64,000 nt of DNA, from contig JAIUNW010000001.1 of the NCBI GenBank assembly GCA_020161535.1, positions 310,001 to 374,000 of the forward strand, in the 5' to 3' direction. A model generated the notes under the pieces. That model searched no databases, was not told the DNA's origin, and saw only the letters and a program-made list of their open reading frames with translations. Below are positions 1 through 8,905 of this stretch, one piece after another. Position 1 is the first letter of the stretch, and every line of letters begins with the position of its first letter. The DNA comes from Bacteroidota bacterium (GTDB lineage Bacteria; Bacteroidota; Bacteroidia; Chitinophagales; Chitinophagaceae). The position numbers were made by a program, and so were the translations under genes.

Positions 1-1
1 G

Positions 2-163
2 CAGCAGATTCCGCTCGATTTTGTCTACACGGCCAAACTGTTTTATGGCATCCGGAAAATGTTACAAGAAAATTATTTTCCGCCAGAAGCAAGGCTGCTG
101 CTGATTCACAGTGGCGGATTACAGGGAAACCGCTCATTGCCGGTTGGCAGCCTCGCGTATTGA
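2..163 (+). CDS. C-terminal end of a PLP-dependent D-cysteine desulfhydrase / ACC deaminase family protein (partial)
   Basis: The first 53 codons of the window read in frame 2 to a TGA stop and form the tail of a gene that begins outside. The visible residues include the segments PLDFVYTAKLFYG and LLIHSGGLQGN. These resemble the conserved C-terminal end of the 1-aminocyclopropane-1-carboxylate deaminase / D-cysteine desulfhydrase family (fold type II PLP enzymes), where the HSGGLQGN-like loop is typical. The catalytic lysine would be upstream and cannot be seen. The next gene follows almost directly. The family is fairly clear; the substrate is not. Confidence 0.75.
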   Translation, partial: QQIPLDFVYTAKLFYGIRKMLQENYFPPEARLLLIHSGGLQGNRSLPVGSLAY

Positions 164-180
164 AATTATATTTGTGGCCG

Positions 181-1302
181 ATGACGAAAAGAGCCGGACA
201 ATTCACTGTCTTCCTGTTATTTTTTCTTTTTTGCCTGGCAACAGATGGCGCGCAGGCACAAGACAGCCTTCCGCAATTCAACGCCGTTCGCCGACCCGGC
301 AACCGAATTCTAATCAGCTGGACAAATCCCTTTGGTAGTAAAATCCGTCAGTTGAGCATTCAACGCTCGGCAGATAGCACCCGGCTGTTTAAATCAATCG
401 TTACCCTGCCCGATCCGAAAGTGCTGAAGAATGGCTATGTAGATACAAAATCGCCCGATACGCTGCAATATTACCGACTCTATATCCTGCTCGACAGCGG
501 TCGCTATATTTTCAGTAAATCGAAGCGAGCGGTTAAGTATGTTGACCCGCCACCAACACCGCCTGCACCCATCGTTAAACCCACGCAGAAACCGGGCGAC
601 AAACAACCGGTAGAAAAAACAGAAAAGGCCAAGCCGAACACAGCAGGGAAAACGGAAGAACAGCGGCAAAGCAAAACAGAAGAGCCAAAACCAGCCGAAA
701 AAGAAGAACCGAAGCCGGACGAGAAAGAAGAATCGATTTCTGGCAAAACCGACGAGTCCAGGGCAGGCAAGGCAAAAGAGCCGATTACCAACAAGCCAGT
801 GGAACCTGCGCCAAGCAAAAAGATTGATGATAAAATTATCGATAAACCAAAGGAAACGCCTAAGCAACCGATAATAATTCCCGAACGAATCTATACCATC
901 AAACGGGCCGATACCCTGCGCGGTACCCTGCCCGAATCCAAAATGCGGGCCTTTCGCGATTCGATCAATCTTTATACAAAAGACACGTTGTTGTCGGTCG
1001 TGAACGATACCATTATCATTCGCGCTTTTATACCCAAAGACCAATTCGTTTTATCGAAGTATATTTTTACCGATAAATCCGGCCTCCTGCACATCGAGCT
1101 AAGCGATGCCCCGCGAAAAGCATACAAAGTGCGGTTCTACGAAGAAGACAAAACCTTTCTTTTTGAAGTACGGGATATCCGTGACCAAATCCTGCTGATC
1201 GACAAAGCCAATTTCCAACACGCGGGCTGGTTTTTATACGAACTCTTTGATAACAACGCTATTATAGAGAAAAATCGCTTTTTTATTGGCAAAGATTTCT
1301 AG
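181..1302 (+). CDS. Secreted protein of unknown function with Fn3-like N-terminus and long Lys/Glu/Pro-rich linker
   Basis: 373 residues from ATG 181. A TTG at 160 overlapping the previous stop would add seven residues, but ATG 181 gives a clean signal peptide (basic start, then FLLFFLFCLAT, cleavage near GAQAQ). Residues about 25-120 look like a beta-rich Fn3-type domain (ISWTNPFG, YYRLYILLDSG). Residues about 125-240 are a low-complexity linker rich in K, E, P and T. The last 130 residues form a separate conserved-looking domain (YTIKRADTLRGTLPESK onward). This resembles Bacteroidetes exported proteins with a flexible spacer. No enzymatic motif was recognised. The TAG stop interlocks with the lipB stop in a shared CTAG. 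Confidence 0.75.
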   Translation: MTKRAGQFTVFLLFFLFCLATDGAQAQDSLPQFNAVRRPGNRILISWTNPFGSKIRQLSIQRSADSTRLFKSIVTLPDPKVLKNGYVDTKSPDTLQYYRLYILLDSGRYIFSKSKRAVKYVDPPPTPPAPIVKPTQKPGDKQPVEKTEKAKPNTAGKTEEQRQSKTEEPKPAEKEEPKPDEKEESISGKTDESRAGKAKEPITNKPVEPAPSKKIDDKIIDKPKETPKQPIIIPERIYTIKRADTLRGTLPESKMRAFRDSINLYTKDTLLSVVNDTIIIRAFIPKDQFVLSKYIFTDKSGLLHIELSDAPRKAYKVRFYEEDKTFLFEVRDIRDQILLIDKANFQHAGWFLYELFDNNAIIEKNRFFIGKDF

Positions 1303-1997
1303 CGCATCGTTAGCGGATCCTTCTCTATGTTGGCTTCAAAAAGATCACTGAATTTATTGACGAAAATCTCTTTAACCAGTTCAAAATCAACTACTTTATT
1401 GAGTTCTTTTGAAATGGAGCTGACCTGTTTCTGTTGGATGCCGCAGGGAACAATATGGTTGAAATAAGCAAGGTCGGTATTGACGTTTAGCGCGAATCCA
1501 TGCATGGTTATCCACCGGCTACACCGGATACCGATCGCGCAGATTTTGCGCTCCCGGCCTTTGATTGCGGGGTCCAGCCATACCCCGGTTTCGCCTGGCG
1601 ACCGGTCGCCTGTCAAGCCAAAATCGGCAATGGTCTGGATCACCGACTCTTCAATGCGTCGTAAGTACTTGCCTAAATCGGTGCCAAAATATTCCAGGTC
1701 CAGGATGGGATAACCCACCAATTGACCGGGACCATGAAAGGTAATATCGCCCCCCCGGTTGGTATGAAAAAACTCGATCCCCCGCTGCTGCCGCTCGGTT
1801 TCGTTGATGAGCACATGCTCCATCTTTCCACTCTTGCCAAGGGTGTATACCGGCGGGTGTTCAACCAGCAGCAGGCGGTTCACCGTCGGTTCGCCAGCCG
1901 CTTTTCGCCGCAGGTTGTCTTGCAACAGCGATTCCTGCAAATCCCAGGTTTCTTTGTAAGGGCGTCGGCCGAGGTCGGTCAGTAAAACAGTTTGCAT
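1299..1997 (-). CDS. lipB: Octanoyltransferase LipB (lipoate biosynthesis)
   Basis: 232 residues. LipB transfers the octanoyl group from acyl carrier protein to lipoyl domains of 2-oxoacid dehydrogenases and the glycine cleavage system, in the cytoplasm. Family motifs are clear: an RGGDITFHGPGQLVGYPI segment around residue 80-97, the lysine in RKICAIGIR (about 152) and the catalytic cysteine in HIVPCGI (about 184). Together these give the Cys/Lys dyad of the family. The start is fixed by a -7 promoter box four bases upstream. It is divergent from the pseudouridine synthase and convergent with the secreted-protein gene, sharing the palindromic CTAG stop. Confidence 0.95.
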   Translation of the reverse strand: MQTVLLTDLGRRPYKETWDLQESLLQDNLRRKAAGEPTVNRLLLVEHPPVYTLGKSGKMEHVLINETERQQRGIEFFHTNRGGDITFHGPGQLVGYPILDLEYFGTDLGKYLRRIEESVIQTIADFGLTGDRSPGETGVWLDPAIKGRERKICAIGIRCSRWITMHGFALNVNTDLAYFNHIVPCGIQQKQVSSISKELNKVVDFELVKEIFVNKFSDLFEANIEKDPLTMR

Positions 1998-2001
1998 CGG
2001 G

Positions 2002-2009
2002 CAAAGTTA
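2002..2009 (-). promoter_or_regulatory. -7 promoter element of lipB, leaderless arrangement
   Basis: Read on the minus strand the sequence is TAACTTTG, a full match to the Bacteroidetes -7 consensus TAnnTTTG. Only four bases separate it from the lipB ATG, so the transcript should begin at or within a base or two of the start codon. Confidence 0.6.
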
Positions 2010-2025
2010 GTGGGCTGTTTCGTTA

Positions 2026-2033
2026 TAAATTTG
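2026..2033 (+). promoter_or_regulatory. Candidate -7 promoter element for the RluD-family gene
   Basis: TAAATTTG matches TAnnTTTG and lies 21 bases before the GTG at 2055. No convincing -33 TTTG is seen at the usual distance, so this is a weaker call. It supports choosing GTG 2055 over an upstream TTG at 1992, which would lie upstream of this promoter. Confidence 0.4.
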
Positions 2034-2054
2034 CCCTTCAACTTTACAAATAGC

Positions 2055-3128
2055 GTGGCCAATAGTTTGAACGACGAGCAAGACCTGGAAGAACAGCTTC
2101 CCGAAGAAGGCGAAGAATTGTACGAGCAACAGGTGTTTCGCATCGACCCCGGACAGGAATTGATGCGGATCGACAAATTTCTCGTCGGCCGCATTGAGTA
2201 TGCCACCCGGAACAAAGTTCAACAGGCGATTCAGGCCGGTCGCATCCTGGTGAATGGCAAAACCACCAAATCAAATTATAATATCCGGCCGGCTGATGAA
2301 ATTATCATCTATTCGCACCGGGAGCGCAAGGGCGAACAGGTGGTGCCCGAGAAGATGGCACTGAATATTCATTACGAGGATGAGCAGCTACTGGTCATCA
2401 ATAAACCCGCCGGACTGGTGGTACACCCAGGCAGTGGCAATCCCGGAGGCACTTTGCTGAACGGCGTTGCCTGGTACCTGCAACAGGAAGACAAATCGAT
2501 TACCGAAGAAACCCTGCCGCGTTTTGGCATGGTGCACCGGATCGACAAAAATACCAGCGGCCTAATCGTCATGGCCAAAACCGACGAGGCCGTCAGCTCG
2601 CTGGCCCGGCAATTTTTCAACCACACTGTTTATCGACGTTATGTGGCCCTGGTTTGGGGCGATATGGAAGCCGATGAAGGCAGCATTGTGGCGCATATCG
2701 GCCGACACCGCCGTTTTCGCAAACTATTCGATGCCTATCCCGAAGGCGATTATGGCAAAGAAGCCATCACCCATTACAAGGTGCTGGAAAGGATGAACTA
2801 TGTGACCCTGGTTGAATGCAGACTGGAAACGGGGCGCACCCACCAGATCAGGGTGCATATGCAGCATATCGGTCACCCATTGTTCAACGATGAAGTATAT
2901 GGCGGCGATCGCATTGTAAAAGGAACCGTGTACACGAAATACAAGCAGTTTGTCGAGAATTGTTTTGCGATCTGCCCTCGGCATGCATTACATGCCGTCA
3001 ACATTGGCTTTAAACACCCGGGTAGCGGCGAAGAGGTTTTCTTTAGTTCCCCCATTGCTGCCGATATGGAAAAAGTGATTGAAAAGTGGCGGCATTATGC
3101 TAGCATCGGTCGACAGCAAGGGCAATAA
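2055..3128 (+). CDS. RluA/RluD family 23S rRNA pseudouridine synthase
   Basis: 357 residues from GTG 2055. The reading frame extends back to a TTG at 1992, but that start would overlap lipB and precede the promoter box. An acidic N-terminus is followed by an S4-type RNA-binding domain (MRIDKFLVGRI to NYNIRPADEI, about residues 35-95). Next is the pseudouridine synthase catalytic domain, with HRIDKNTSGLIVMAK containing the catalytic aspartate, then RTHQIRVHMQHIGHPL. Domain order and length fit RluD, which modifies helix 69 of 23S rRNA. Bacteroidetes carry several paralogues, so the exact target uridines are not assigned. Confidence 0.9.
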   Translation: MANSLNDEQDLEEQLPEEGEELYEQQVFRIDPGQELMRIDKFLVGRIEYATRNKVQQAIQAGRILVNGKTTKSNYNIRPADEIIIYSHRERKGEQVVPEKMALNIHYEDEQLLVINKPAGLVVHPGSGNPGGTLLNGVAWYLQQEDKSITEETLPRFGMVHRIDKNTSGLIVMAKTDEAVSSLARQFFNHTVYRRYVALVWGDMEADEGSIVAHIGRHRRFRKLFDAYPEGDYGKEAITHYKVLERMNYVTLVECRLETGRTHQIRVHMQHIGHPLFNDEVYGGDRIVKGTVYTKYKQFVENCFAICPRHALHAVNIGFKHPGSGEEVFFSSPIAADMEKVIEKWRHYASIGRQQGQ

Positions 3129-3199
3129 TTGTAGTTGACTGAAAGCAAAAAGCGACATCGAAAGTCAATGAAAGGACGAATCACTGAAGGGTTAATGGC

Positions 3200-4180
3200 C
3201 TATTGACTTACGTCAAAAATCGTGGCCGTGAAAATACCCTTCTCTCTTTTTTTGAGGGCAACTTTCCAATTGCCCGAATACCGGATCAGTTTGGGCAGCA
3301 GCAGTTCTCCCACCCTAAACATTTCCACGTCCATTTGCACATTGAAATCGTACACACCCGCATCGTAACTAAGGTCGTAGGTGCGGGCCAGGATCTTCAT
3401 ATCGTGCAGGTCGAAATAAGTGATGACCGAGTTAATAACGATATCGTTTTTTTGCGCGCGGCTAAGATCCGGCCGTGCTTGGATGCGAAAGGTATATACA
3501 TTCTGCCCCTGGTAAGAAGTCATATCAATGTCGAAATCGTAAAGATCACTCTGCGGAGGTTCATAGATATTGATCTTATCGCCGATAAAAGGAATACCCG
3601 GAATATTTCGGCCGGGGTTAAAGAACAACATCTTTAATTGCTCCTTGTGTTTTTCAAGGCCTCGTTTCCCCCTGGTATTGAGTTCTTCGGCCTTCACTGA
3701 ATTGTCTTCACCACAAACCCGGCCCTTTGTAAAAAACAAACCGGCATACATTTCTGCCGTATAATAATTCCAGTTGCCGTTTTCATCGCGCATATTACCG
3801 GTGATATTTTCTTCGCTGGTCTCCATGCTTCGGCACCCATTTGCATACAACTGACGCGTTCTACTGTGCAGGCCGGCAATGGGTGCGCCATCTTTGCCGA
3901 ACATTGTGATGTCGTTGAGTGCGGTATAATTCAGTTCGCGCAGGTTTTTGAAAGCGCGATAAAAACTGGTGTCGACCTGGATGCGCCGGATGAAGCTGGG
4001 CACATCCATATTGTTTCGCACCACCACTTCTTTCAGGGTGATGGCTTTCTGGTCAACAAAAATAACAGAGTCGGGTTTGGCTTTTACCAGCGTATCCACC
4101 TGTGCAACAGCCGGCAGAAAACCAAGCAGCGCTATGATAGCGGGTAGACAAAAAGAAAAGCATGTAACCGGCAGTCGCAT
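3200..4180 (-). CDS. Conserved exported protein of unknown function
   Basis: 326 residues with a signal peptide (FCLPAIIALLGFLPAVAQ). After it comes a KAITLKEVVVRNN segment resembling the start of a carboxypeptidase-regulatory-like strand, then a long mixed region. A CRSME and a GRVCGED segment each hold a cysteine that could pair in the periplasm. The C-terminal half (YDFDIDMTSYQGQNVYTF, then YFDLHDMKILARTYDLSY) resembles the curved-sheet outer-membrane-associated proteins common in Bacteroidetes, but no named family is certain. It starts five bases after the def stop and is probably co-transcribed with def. Confidence 0.65.
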   Translation of the reverse strand: MRLPVTCFSFCLPAIIALLGFLPAVAQVDTLVKAKPDSVIFVDQKAITLKEVVVRNNMDVPSFIRRIQVDTSFYRAFKNLRELNYTALNDITMFGKDGAPIAGLHSRTRQLYANGCRSMETSEENITGNMRDENGNWNYYTAEMYAGLFFTKGRVCGEDNSVKAEELNTRGKRGLEKHKEQLKMLFFNPGRNIPGIPFIGDKINIYEPPQSDLYDFDIDMTSYQGQNVYTFRIQARPDLSRAQKNDIVINSVITYFDLHDMKILARTYDLSYDAGVYDFNVQMDVEMFRVGELLLPKLIRYSGNWKVALKKREKGIFTATIFDVSQ

Positions 4181-4185
4181 ACCGG

Positions 4186-4764
4186 CTATTTAGCAAAAGC
4201 CATGCGATAATCGACTTTGACCTTCCCTTTCGAAATATCATCCAATTTGCCCTTCAACAATTTTCTTTTCAGGGGCTTGATATGATCGATAAAAAGTTTG
4301 CCGTCGATATGATCGTATTCGTGTTGAATCACCCGGGCAGTGATGCCATTGAAACTTGCTTTCTGCGGCAGAAAATTTTCATCCACGTATTCAATGGTAA
4401 TTTCTTCCGGACGCAACACATCTTCTCTTATTTTCGGAATGCTAAGGCAGCCTTCGTTGTAAGGCCAGTCGTCGCCATCCATGCCAACTATCCGGGCATT
4501 GATGAAACAACCCTTAAAGCCCTTGTCGTTCGGGTATTCTTGCTTTTCATCCGGGTCCATGTTCTCCAGAATTTGCACACTATCCACCACAAAAAGCCGG
4601 ATGGAGCGATTGACTTGTGGCGCCGCCAGTCCCACCCCATTGCTATTGTACATGGTCTCCCACATATCGGCCAGCAATTGCGGCAGGCCGGGATAATTTG
4701 CATCAATTTCCACGGCCACCTGGCGCAATACGGGGTGGCCATAGGCCACTATAGGAAGAATCAT
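4186..4764 (-). CDS. def: Peptide deformylase
   Basis: 192 residues. The enzyme removes the formyl group from the N-terminal methionine of nascent proteins. All three family motifs are present: GVGLAAPQ (motif 1, about residues 45-52), EGCLSIP (motif 2, with the metal-binding cysteine, about 107-113) and HEYDHIDG (motif 3, HExxH with two histidine ligands, about 150). The start MILPIVAYGHPVLR is typical. A TAnnTTTG promoter box sits 20 bases upstream, so the gene can be transcribed separately from the antiporter. A secreted protein gene follows after five bases. Confidence 0.95.
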   Translation of the reverse strand: MILPIVAYGHPVLRQVAVEIDANYPGLPQLLADMWETMYNSNGVGLAAPQVNRSIRLFVVDSVQILENMDPDEKQEYPNDKGFKGCFINARIVGMDGDDWPYNEGCLSIPKIREDVLRPEEITIEYVDENFLPQKASFNGITARVIQHEYDHIDGKLFIDHIKPLKRKLLKGKLDDISKGKVKVDYRMAFAK

Positions 4765-4784
4765 AAAACCCTGATTTTGACCGA

Positions 4785-4792
4785 CAAAGATA
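4785..4792 (-). promoter_or_regulatory. -7 promoter element of def
   Basis: Minus-strand TATCTTTG, a full match to TAnnTTTG, ends 20 bases before the def ATG. It lies immediately after the antiporter stop codon, in the 30-base gap. This is evidence that def and the following gene form their own transcription unit. Confidence 0.55.
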
Positions 4793-4794
4793 GG

Positions 4795-6924
4795 TCATTT
4801 GAATATTTTGCCGATCATATTACTGATCTCCGTGAAATCATCGTGGTTGCTGACCGACCTTTTTTCGAGGTCTTCTTCCAGTTTTTCATCACCGGGGAAA
4901 AACAAGAGATAGTTTTTACCGGCAAATGCGTTGTTCAGCATATCGGGAACCACCTGCAATTGGGGCATATAAGACGACCAGCCCCGCTCGGCCATGACCA
5001 CCATGAGCCCTTCGTCGTCTTGTACTGTGCGGGCTGCCGCTTCCATTTCTTCCCACTTGCTGATGGGGGTAAATCGCGCTTCGATATTGACTTTTTTCTG
5101 GATGCGTTGCAAAATGCGAATGGTGGCTTCATCCGCATAAAAATCAAGCAAGGCTTTTGCGTTTTTTGAAATATTCCAAATGCGAAGCAGTACCGGGAAA
5201 AAGCCGGGTTCCCGATGCGCTTTCGGCGGAATAATCACCACCTGCTTTTTGAGCGTGGCGATGGGTTGAATGGCATGGTACACCAATATATTCGGGTTTT
5301 CGCCGCGCAAGTAACCATTGTACAGGTTATACACAAACGAAGGCGAAAATCCTTTTTCACCCGCCAGACCAATCATCAGGTCGGTAATCTTTTTCTCTTT
5401 GATCACATTGCGAATACCATCCACCACATCGTTGTCGTATCGCGTGAGTGGTTGCAGCGCCACATCTGACGAGGCTGCAATTTTGCTGGCTTCCGACAAA
5501 ATTTTCTCCGCATTTTTTACCGACGATTCTTTTTTGTCTTCGTTGATGATGTTTAAGGCATATACCTGGTCGCGGTTGGATTTGGCTTTCATCAACAAAG
5601 CCAGGTTGGTCATGCGTTCTACCGTTTCTGCATGGTTAACCGCCAGCAGTATTTTTTCTTCCCCACCATCGCTGTCGGCGAGGGTGTTTTCCGTTTCTGC
5701 GTCAACAATTTTTTTCGCATTGCGCATCGTCACGAAAGAAGAAATGGTACAGGAAACCAAGATCATCAGGATACTTCCATTGAGCACATGTTCGTTCAAC
5801 AAACGAACCGGTTCACCGGCTTCGTTTTCTGACAGGATAATATTGTAACCAACCATCACCGCGGCCAGTGTGGCGGCAGCCGAAGCTGAGCTGAGGCCGA
5901 AAATGAGGCCTCCTTGTGCGTCGCTAAACCGAAAGGTTTTTTGCGTAGCCTTGGCGGCCAGGTACTTGGTGCCGATGGCCAGCGAAGTCATGATGGTAGC
6001 CACTTTAATGGTCTCCAGGCTGCTGAAAAAAACCTTGAAGTCGATGATCATGCCCACACTGATCAGGAAGAAAGGGATAAAGATGGCATTGCCCACAAAC
6101 TCAACCCGGTTCATCAGTGAAGAAGCATGTGGAATCAACCGGTTCAGTGCCAGCCCCGCGAGAAACGCGCCGATGATGGCTTCAATGCCCGCGAGTTCTG
6201 CCAGCAGTGCAGCCAGGTAAATCATCACCAATACAAAAATATACTGTGAAATCTTGTCGCTCACCCGTTTGAAAAACCAGCGGCCAATCAGCGGAAAAAC
6301 CAATAACACCACCAAACCAAAAATCAATACCGATACCGACAGCCGCACCCAAAACGCCGTTCCTACATCGCCCTGTGCCATGCCCACGGCCACAGCCAAC
6401 ACCAAAAGGGCGAGTATATCTGTAATCATGGTGCCCCCTACGGTGATATTGACCGCGATATTACGGGCCACGCCCATCTTGCTCACCAGCGGATAGGCAA
6501 TCAGGGTATGCGAAGAGAATAAACTCGCAAATAACAAAGCAGTAAGGGAAGAAAAACCGAGCAAATAAACCCCGGCAAAATAACCCAGCACCAGGGGCAA
6601 AGTGAAGGTGTAGATACCAAAGGTCAGGCTCTTCCATTTGTTCTTTTTGAAATCACCCATGTCGATCTCGAGCCCCGCGAGGAACATGATATAGAGCAGT
6701 CCGGTGGTACCCGTCACCACGATGCTGCTATCGCGTGCCAGCAGGTTGAGTCCGTTGGGACCGATGATAGCACCGGCAATGATCAATCCCAGCAAGTGCG
6801 GCACTTTGATCTTATTCAGTAAAAGTGGTGCGCCCAGAATAATGATCAGTAATACGAGGAATTTAAGCACCGGATCTTCCAATGGAAGCGACAGGTGTTG
6901 AATGTTCAAAAAGGTCATTGTCAT
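4795..6924 (-). CDS. CPA2-type cation:proton antiporter with C-terminal UspA-like region
   Basis: 709 residues. The ATG at 6924 overlaps the upstream TGA as ATGA, which fixes the start. The frame is open 45 bases further upstream, but only inside the preceding gene. About twelve hydrophobic segments occupy residues 1-400, with family features such as PHLLGLIIAGAIIGP, FLAGLEIDM and VGGTMITDILALLVLA. The aspartate in the last of these is a likely ion-coupling residue of the KefB/NhaP-like CPA2 family. Residues about 425-709 are soluble, start KILLAVNHAE, and resemble universal stress protein domains in many Bacteroidetes antiporters. The ion (Na+ or K+) cannot be told. No TrkA-N domain is seen. 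Confidence 0.85.
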   Translation of the reverse strand: MTMTFLNIQHLSLPLEDPVLKFLVLLIIILGAPLLLNKIKVPHLLGLIIAGAIIGPNGLNLLARDSSIVVTGTTGLLYIMFLAGLEIDMGDFKKNKWKSLTFGIYTFTLPLVLGYFAGVYLLGFSSLTALLFASLFSSHTLIAYPLVSKMGVARNIAVNITVGGTMITDILALLVLAVAVGMAQGDVGTAFWVRLSVSVLIFGLVVLLVFPLIGRWFFKRVSDKISQYIFVLVMIYLAALLAELAGIEAIIGAFLAGLALNRLIPHASSLMNRVEFVGNAIFIPFFLISVGMIIDFKVFFSSLETIKVATIMTSLAIGTKYLAAKATQKTFRFSDAQGGLIFGLSSASAAATLAAVMVGYNIILSENEAGEPVRLLNEHVLNGSILMILVSCTISSFVTMRNAKKIVDAETENTLADSDGGEEKILLAVNHAETVERMTNLALLMKAKSNRDQVYALNIINEDKKESSVKNAEKILSEASKIAASSDVALQPLTRYDNDVVDGIRNVIKEKKITDLMIGLAGEKGFSPSFVYNLYNGYLRGENPNILVYHAIQPIATLKKQVVIIPPKAHREPGFFPVLLRIWNISKNAKALLDFYADEATIRILQRIQKKVNIEARFTPISKWEEMEAAARTVQDDEGLMVVMAERGWSSYMPQLQVVPDMLNNAFAGKNYLLFFPGDEKLEEDLEKRSVSNHDDFTEISNMIGKIFK

Positions 6925-7499
6925 TTTTTTACCAAACGATCCAGTTCTACCGTGAAACGGGCGCTGCATTTACCATCGATAGTGATCATCCGGTTGCCCC
7001 TGATTTTCTTTTCGCCGATTTCTGCGAGCAGTACATTCATCTCCACAATTTTTCCTGTCGACGAATCGGTTTGAAAATGCATGCGAATGCTATTGCCATC
7101 GTATTCTGCCATATACATTCGCACTAGTTTGTTATTGTTGATGACCTTGGTGACCAGTTGGGTGGAGTCACTGCTAAAGTCCCAATTATCCGTGCGCTGG
7201 TCGCCCACTACAAAATCGGGGCAATTGGAGTCCACACAAATCACTTTGCTATTCCATTCGCCTGCAATGGCTGCCGGCCAGGTTTTCAAAGCGGGCAAGC
7301 TGTCGGCATTTTTCGCCTGCAACACACTGTCGCGAAATTGATTCAGCATCTTGTATTCACTTTCGCGCAGGGCCAATTGTTTTTCTTTTTCCAGCAGGGC
7401 CAACTCGCGTTGCTGCAAATCGGTTTCACGCGCAGTATCCTGACAAGATGAAAAAACAATTAAAAAAGCGAAAAAAAATATTCTACTGGTATTACACAT
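6921..7499 (-). CDS. Lipoprotein of unknown function with coiled coil
   Basis: 192 residues from ATG 7499; a TTG at 7514 is a less likely start. The N-terminus FFFAFLIVFSSCQD has a lipobox-type end with the cysteine at about residue 19, so the protein is predicted to be lipid-anchored. Residues about 24-55 are a charged heptad-like stretch (QQRELALLEKEKQLALRESE) that should form a coiled coil. The remainder is a compact beta-rich domain starting AGEWNSKVICVDSNCPDF. No family was recognised. Its stop overlaps the antiporter start by four bases (ATGA), so the two are translationally coupled and may work together. Confidence 0.7.
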   Translation of the reverse strand: MCNTSRIFFFAFLIVFSSCQDTARETDLQQRELALLEKEKQLALRESEYKMLNQFRDSVLQAKNADSLPALKTWPAAIAGEWNSKVICVDSNCPDFVVGDQRTDNWDFSSDSTQLVTKVINNNKLVRMYMAEYDGNSIRMHFQTDSSTGKIVEMNVLLAEIGEKKIRGNRMITIDGKCSARFTVELDRLVKK

Positions 7500-7535
7500 A
7501 ACCGGTTCATGCAATTACTACGCCACCCAACCTCT

Positions 7536-7949
7536 TCACGTTCGCCACTGCAGGTATTCCTGCAACATCATCGTAGCTGCAACAATGTCTACATTTTCTT
7601 TGATTTGGCGCTGCTTTTTTTTCATGCCCGACTCCACCATGCTTTGCCGCGCCATTTTTGATGTGTTGCGTTCATCAACACCAATCACCGGAATAGACGG
7701 GAAATTTTTAATGAACTCTTTCTTGAAGGCAGCCACCAAGGGGGTGGCATGGGTGGGTAAACCGTCCCAGTTAAGGGGCTCACCTAATAGCAACAACTCT
7801 ACCTGTTCAGCCGCAAAATATTTTTTCAGGTAGGGGATAATTTGTTTGCTGTCGACCGTTTCCAAACCGGTGGCAATGATCTGCAACGGATCGGTCACCG
7901 CAATGCCGGTGCGCTTTTTTCCATAATCGATCGCCATTATTCTTGCCAT
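7536..7949 (-). CDS. ruvX: YqgF/RuvX family RNase H-fold nuclease (pre-16S rRNA processing / Holliday junction resolvase-like)
   Basis: 137 residues from ATG 7949; the open frame extends further but MARIMAIDYGKKRTGIAV is the standard N-terminus. The family has an RNase H-like fold with acidic residues visible in MAIDYGKKRTG, LLLGEPLNWDG and VIGVDERNTS. In E. coli YqgF takes part in 5'-end maturation of 16S rRNA; a recombination role has also been proposed. Length is normal. It lies in a same-strand run with the prenyltransferase upstream (22-base gap) and a lipoprotein downstream. Confidence 0.9.
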   Translation of the reverse strand: MARIMAIDYGKKRTGIAVTDPLQIIATGLETVDSKQIIPYLKKYFAAEQVELLLLGEPLNWDGLPTHATPLVAAFKKEFIKNFPSIPVIGVDERNTSKMARQSMVESGMKKKQRQIKENVDIVAATMMLQEYLQWRT

Positions 7950-7971
7950 ATTTTTCAGATAGGGGTTGACG

Positions 7972-8880
7972 TTATACAGACAGTGGTTGCCAAAACAAAT
8001 CAACAATCACAAAAACAGCAAATACCACGCTGGCAACGCCGTTGGCCGTCATAAAAGCAATATTGACCCGACTCAGGTCATTGGGTTTTACGATGGAATG
8101 TTGGTAAACAAGCATACCGGCAAAAACCGCCACGCCGATCCAGTACCAATAACCAAATACGCCCACGATGCCTGCAATAACCACAAAACTGGCGCTCAAC
8201 AGGTGAAGAAATTCTGACACCCGCAACGCCTTTGTTTTTCCCAACGCAGCAGGTATGGAATGCAATTGTTGCCCCCGGTCAAATTCTTCGTCTTGCATCG
8301 CATAGATAATATCAAAACCACTTACCCAGCACACCACCGCAAACGAAAAAAGCAAGGGCAGTAAAGCAAAATGATTGGTCACCGCAATATAAGCACCAAT
8401 GGGCGCGAGCGATAATCCAATACCCAGTATGATGTGACAAAGCGCCGTAAATCTTTTGGTATAACTATACCCCAGTACCACAAACAAGGCCACCGGCGAT
8501 AAAAACAAACAGAGTCGATTGAGCAGGCCGGCAAATACCACAAATAAAAGGCAGTTGGCCATCACGAACCAGAGTGCATGATCGGCACTGATGATGCCAG
8601 CCGGAATTTCGCGGATGGCCGTGCGCGGATTCAAGGCATCGAAATGCCGATCGAGGTAACGGTTAAAACCCATCGCTGCACTGCGTGCCGTGATCATACA
8701 GCCGATCACCAGGGCCAGTTTGATCAACCATTGCTGCCAGCCCACGGGCGTTGCAGCACTGATGGGTAATTGCATCGCCGGTCTTAACACCGCGAGAAAA
8801 AAACCAATCATCGCAAAGGGCATGGCGAAAATGGTATGCGAAAACTTCACCAGGCTCAGGTAGTTCTTAATTGTGCTCAT
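7972..8880 (-). CDS. UbiA-like membrane polyprenyltransferase (UbiA/MqnP type)
   Basis: 302 residues, largely hydrophobic with eight or nine membrane segments. Both aspartate-rich motifs of the UbiA superfamily are visible: NRYLDRHFDALNPRT near residue 75 (NxxxDxxxD, binds the prenyl diphosphate through magnesium) and YAMQDEEFDRG near residue 200. The sequence is closest in style to the 4-hydroxybenzoate prenyltransferase branch. Bacteroidetes make menaquinone rather than ubiquinone, so a role in the futalosine menaquinone route (MqnP) is a reasonable inference, but no other mqn gene is in the window. Confidence 0.85.
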   Translation of the reverse strand: MSTIKNYLSLVKFSHTIFAMPFAMIGFFLAVLRPAMQLPISAATPVGWQQWLIKLALVIGCMITARSAAMGFNRYLDRHFDALNPRTAIREIPAGIISADHALWFVMANCLLFVVFAGLLNRLCLFLSPVALFVVLGYSYTKRFTALCHIILGIGLSLAPIGAYIAVTNHFALLPLLFSFAVVCWVSGFDIIYAMQDEEFDRGQQLHSIPAALGKTKALRVSEFLHLLSASFVVIAGIVGVFGYWYWIGVAVFAGMLVYQHSIVKPNDLSRVNIAFMTANGVASVVFAVFVIVDLFWQPLSV

Positions 8881-8905
8881 GTATTTTACGCGTGCTCTTC
8901 TATTT

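Noticed and set aside
394..1044. 216-residue minus-strand frame rich in Phe, Arg and Gly
   Set aside because: Produced by the reverse of the Lys/Glu/Pro-rich linker of the secreted protein gene; low complexity and no domain.
4282..5169. 295-residue plus-strand open frame opposite def and the antiporter
   Set aside because: It lies antisense to two genes with clear motifs; its translation is histidine- and phenylalanine-rich and has no domain. A shadow of the opposite coding frame.
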